Origin: CAIWHR01 sp039915505
GTDB lineage: Bacteria > Pseudomonadota > Gammaproteobacteria > Burkholderiales > Casimicrobiaceae
Assembly: GCA_039915505.1 (NCBI GenBank)
Contig: JBDSND010000146.1
Coordinates: forward strand, 1 to 5,817
Direction of reading: 5' to 3'
Length of the DNA: 5,817 bases
The notes beneath the pieces were generated by a model. That model saw only the letters and a program-made list of their open reading frames with translations, had not been told where the DNA came from and searched no databases. Shown here piece after piece: positions 4,833-5,817 of this stretch; within the stretch, counting starts at the first letter, position 1, and each line of letters opens with the position of its first letter. The translations under genes and the position numbers were made by a program.

Positions 4833-5817
4833 TCAGTGGCGGCTTGGCCCGCTCGCGTGGGCGGCAATGTAGGCCTGCACCTGGGCCACATCGGCGGGCA
4901 GCACGTCGCAGCGTTGCGGACGCTCTTCCAGGTCGCGGTACCCGTCGGGGCGCGCCGGGTCGCGACCGAGTGCCTCGCGGATCGTCGCCGCGAACTTCGC
5001 CGGCAGCGCGGTCTCGACGCACACCATCGGCACCGTGGATTCGCGATTCTCCAACGCAACCTTGACGCCATCCGCCGTATGCGGATCGATGACCACGCCG
5101 TAGAGTTCCGCGCAATGGCGGATGGTCCGGATTCGGTCTTGGTGCGAACTCTTACCGGAGGCGAAGCCCGAGGCCTGCACCCGCGCCCATGCGGGCGTGC
5201 CGGCAAGATCGAATTCGCCGTCGCGGGCGAGCCGGCCCCACAGCGAACGGACCGCAGCTGGATCGCGCTCGACGATGTCGAAGATGTAACGCTCGAAGTT
5301 CGACGCCTTGGAGATGTCCATCGACGGGCTCGAGGTCGCGTGGGTCTCGGCGTTGCGGCGCGGACGGTAGCGGCCGGTGCGAAAGAACTCGTCGAGGACG
5401 TCATTCTCGTTGGCGGCCAGCACCAGGCGCCGGATCGGCAGGCCCATGCTGCGCGCCACGTGCCCGGCGAGAATATTGCCGAAGTTGCCGGAGGGCACGG
5501 CGAAATCGACCGGATCGCCAACCGTGGCCGCGACCGCCAAGTAGCCCTTAAAGTAATACACCACCTGCGCCGCGACCCGCGCCCAGTTGATCGAGTTGAC
5601 GGTACCAATGCGCCATTTGGCCTTGAACGCCGCATCGCCACTCACCGCCTTGACGATGTCCTGGCAGTCGTCGAACACGCCCTCGATCGCAATGTTGTGG
5701 ATGTTGGGCTCGGAAAGGGAATACATCTGTGCCTGTTGGAAGGGACTCATGCGGCCCTTCGGCGACAGCATGAATACCTGCACGCGGTCCTTGCCGCGCA
5801 TCGCGTATTCGGCGGAG
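4833..5817 (-). CDS. thrC: Threonine synthase, C-terminal part (5' end outside the window)
   Basis: ThrC converts O-phosphohomoserine to threonine with pyridoxal phosphate, the last step of threonine synthesis in the cytoplasm. The window holds the last 327 residues. The frame stays open to the right edge, so the true start, the N-terminal domain and the catalytic lysine lie outside. Visible landmarks are FMLSPKGRMSPFQQAQM near the beginning, NIHNIAIEGVFDDCQDIVKA, the TVNSINWARVAAQVVYYF segment, and VPSGNFGN, the glycine-rich loop that binds the cofactor phosphate. Next come NENDVLDEFFRTG and SPSMDISKASNFERY, and near the end PHTADG and ETALPAKF. The motif spelling and C-terminal length fit the long (about 470-residue) proteobacterial type. 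The gene ends in TGA at 4833-4835, and the C13 peptidase follows closely on the same strand. No frameshift or missing motif is seen. Confidence 0.96.
   Translation of the reverse strand, partial: SAEYAMRGKDRVQVFMLSPKGRMSPFQQAQMYSLSEPNIHNIAIEGVFDDCQDIVKAVSGDAAFKAKWRIGTVNSINWARVAAQVVYYFKGYLAVAATVGDPVDFAVPSGNFGNILAGHVARSMGLPIRRLVLAANENDVLDEFFRTGRYRPRRNAETHATSSPSMDISKASNFERYIFDIVERDPAAVRSLWGRLARDGEFDLAGTPAWARVQASGFASGKSSHQDRIRTIRHCAELYGVVIDPHTADGVKVALENRESTVPMVCVETALPAKFAATIREALGRDPARPDGYRDLEERPQRCDVLPADVAQVQAYIAAHASGPSRH

Noticed and set aside
3853..4872. 339-codon plus-strand open frame
   Set aside because: It is antisense to the C13 peptidase. The His/Arg/Gln-rich product is typical of a shadow frame.
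4798..5115. N-terminal extension of the C13 peptidase by 106 residues
   Set aside because: The extension reads thrC in the wrong frame; the hydrophobic membrane domain starts properly after the ATG at 4797.
4100..5641. 513-codon minus-strand open frame spanning thrC and the C13 gene
   Set aside because: It is a shifted frame of two well-supported genes, with an Arg-rich product and no motifs.

Overview
The window is GC-rich and densely coded. It looks like a beta- or gammaproteobacterium of the Burkholderiales, Xanthomonadales or Nevskiales kind. The reasons are a ThrC of the long proteobacterial type, an initiator tRNA with an encoded CCA end, and secreted proteins carrying PEP-CTERM and IPTL-CTERM sorting tails. 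The sequence alone does not fix the genus. All recognised intact genes lie on the minus strand, so the window is best read from right to left.

Right part (about 3260-5817): the 3' two thirds of threonine synthase (thrC) runs off the right edge. Only 35 bases after its stop, a membrane-anchored peptidase of the C13 (legumain/GPI8-like) family begins, with a visible His/Cys catalytic pair. Middle (about 2110-3240): an IPTL-CTERM secreted protein with its own ribosome binding site and a possible promoter is followed by the initiator tRNA-fMet gene. The tRNA gene has a near-consensus promoter and a strong rho-independent terminator.

Left part (1-2075): this is decayed or accessory DNA downstream of the tRNA 3' end. 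It holds a frameshifted small plus-strand gene beginning MTYPVQLYRFRYRD, a non-coding stretch with two mutually exclusive GC-rich hairpins and a 17-base match to the core of signal recognition particle RNA, and a DUF4394 PEP-CTERM gene. That gene has lost its start and signal peptide, because an in-frame stop directly precedes the first usable codon. The first 270 bases carry an open minus-strand frame of unknown meaning that runs off the left edge.

The genes do not form one obvious pathway. thrC is housekeeping, and the C13 peptidase may be co-transcribed with it. The two CTERM-tagged proteins would need a sortase-like exosortase encoded elsewhere. The most thought-provoking arrangement is a membrane C13 protease, whose eukaryotic relative GPI8 cuts C-terminal tails and attaches anchors, directly upstream of and co-oriented with a protein bearing a C-terminal sorting tail. 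That functional link is only a hypothesis. The left region reads as a graveyard of insertions or rearrangements beside a tRNA gene.
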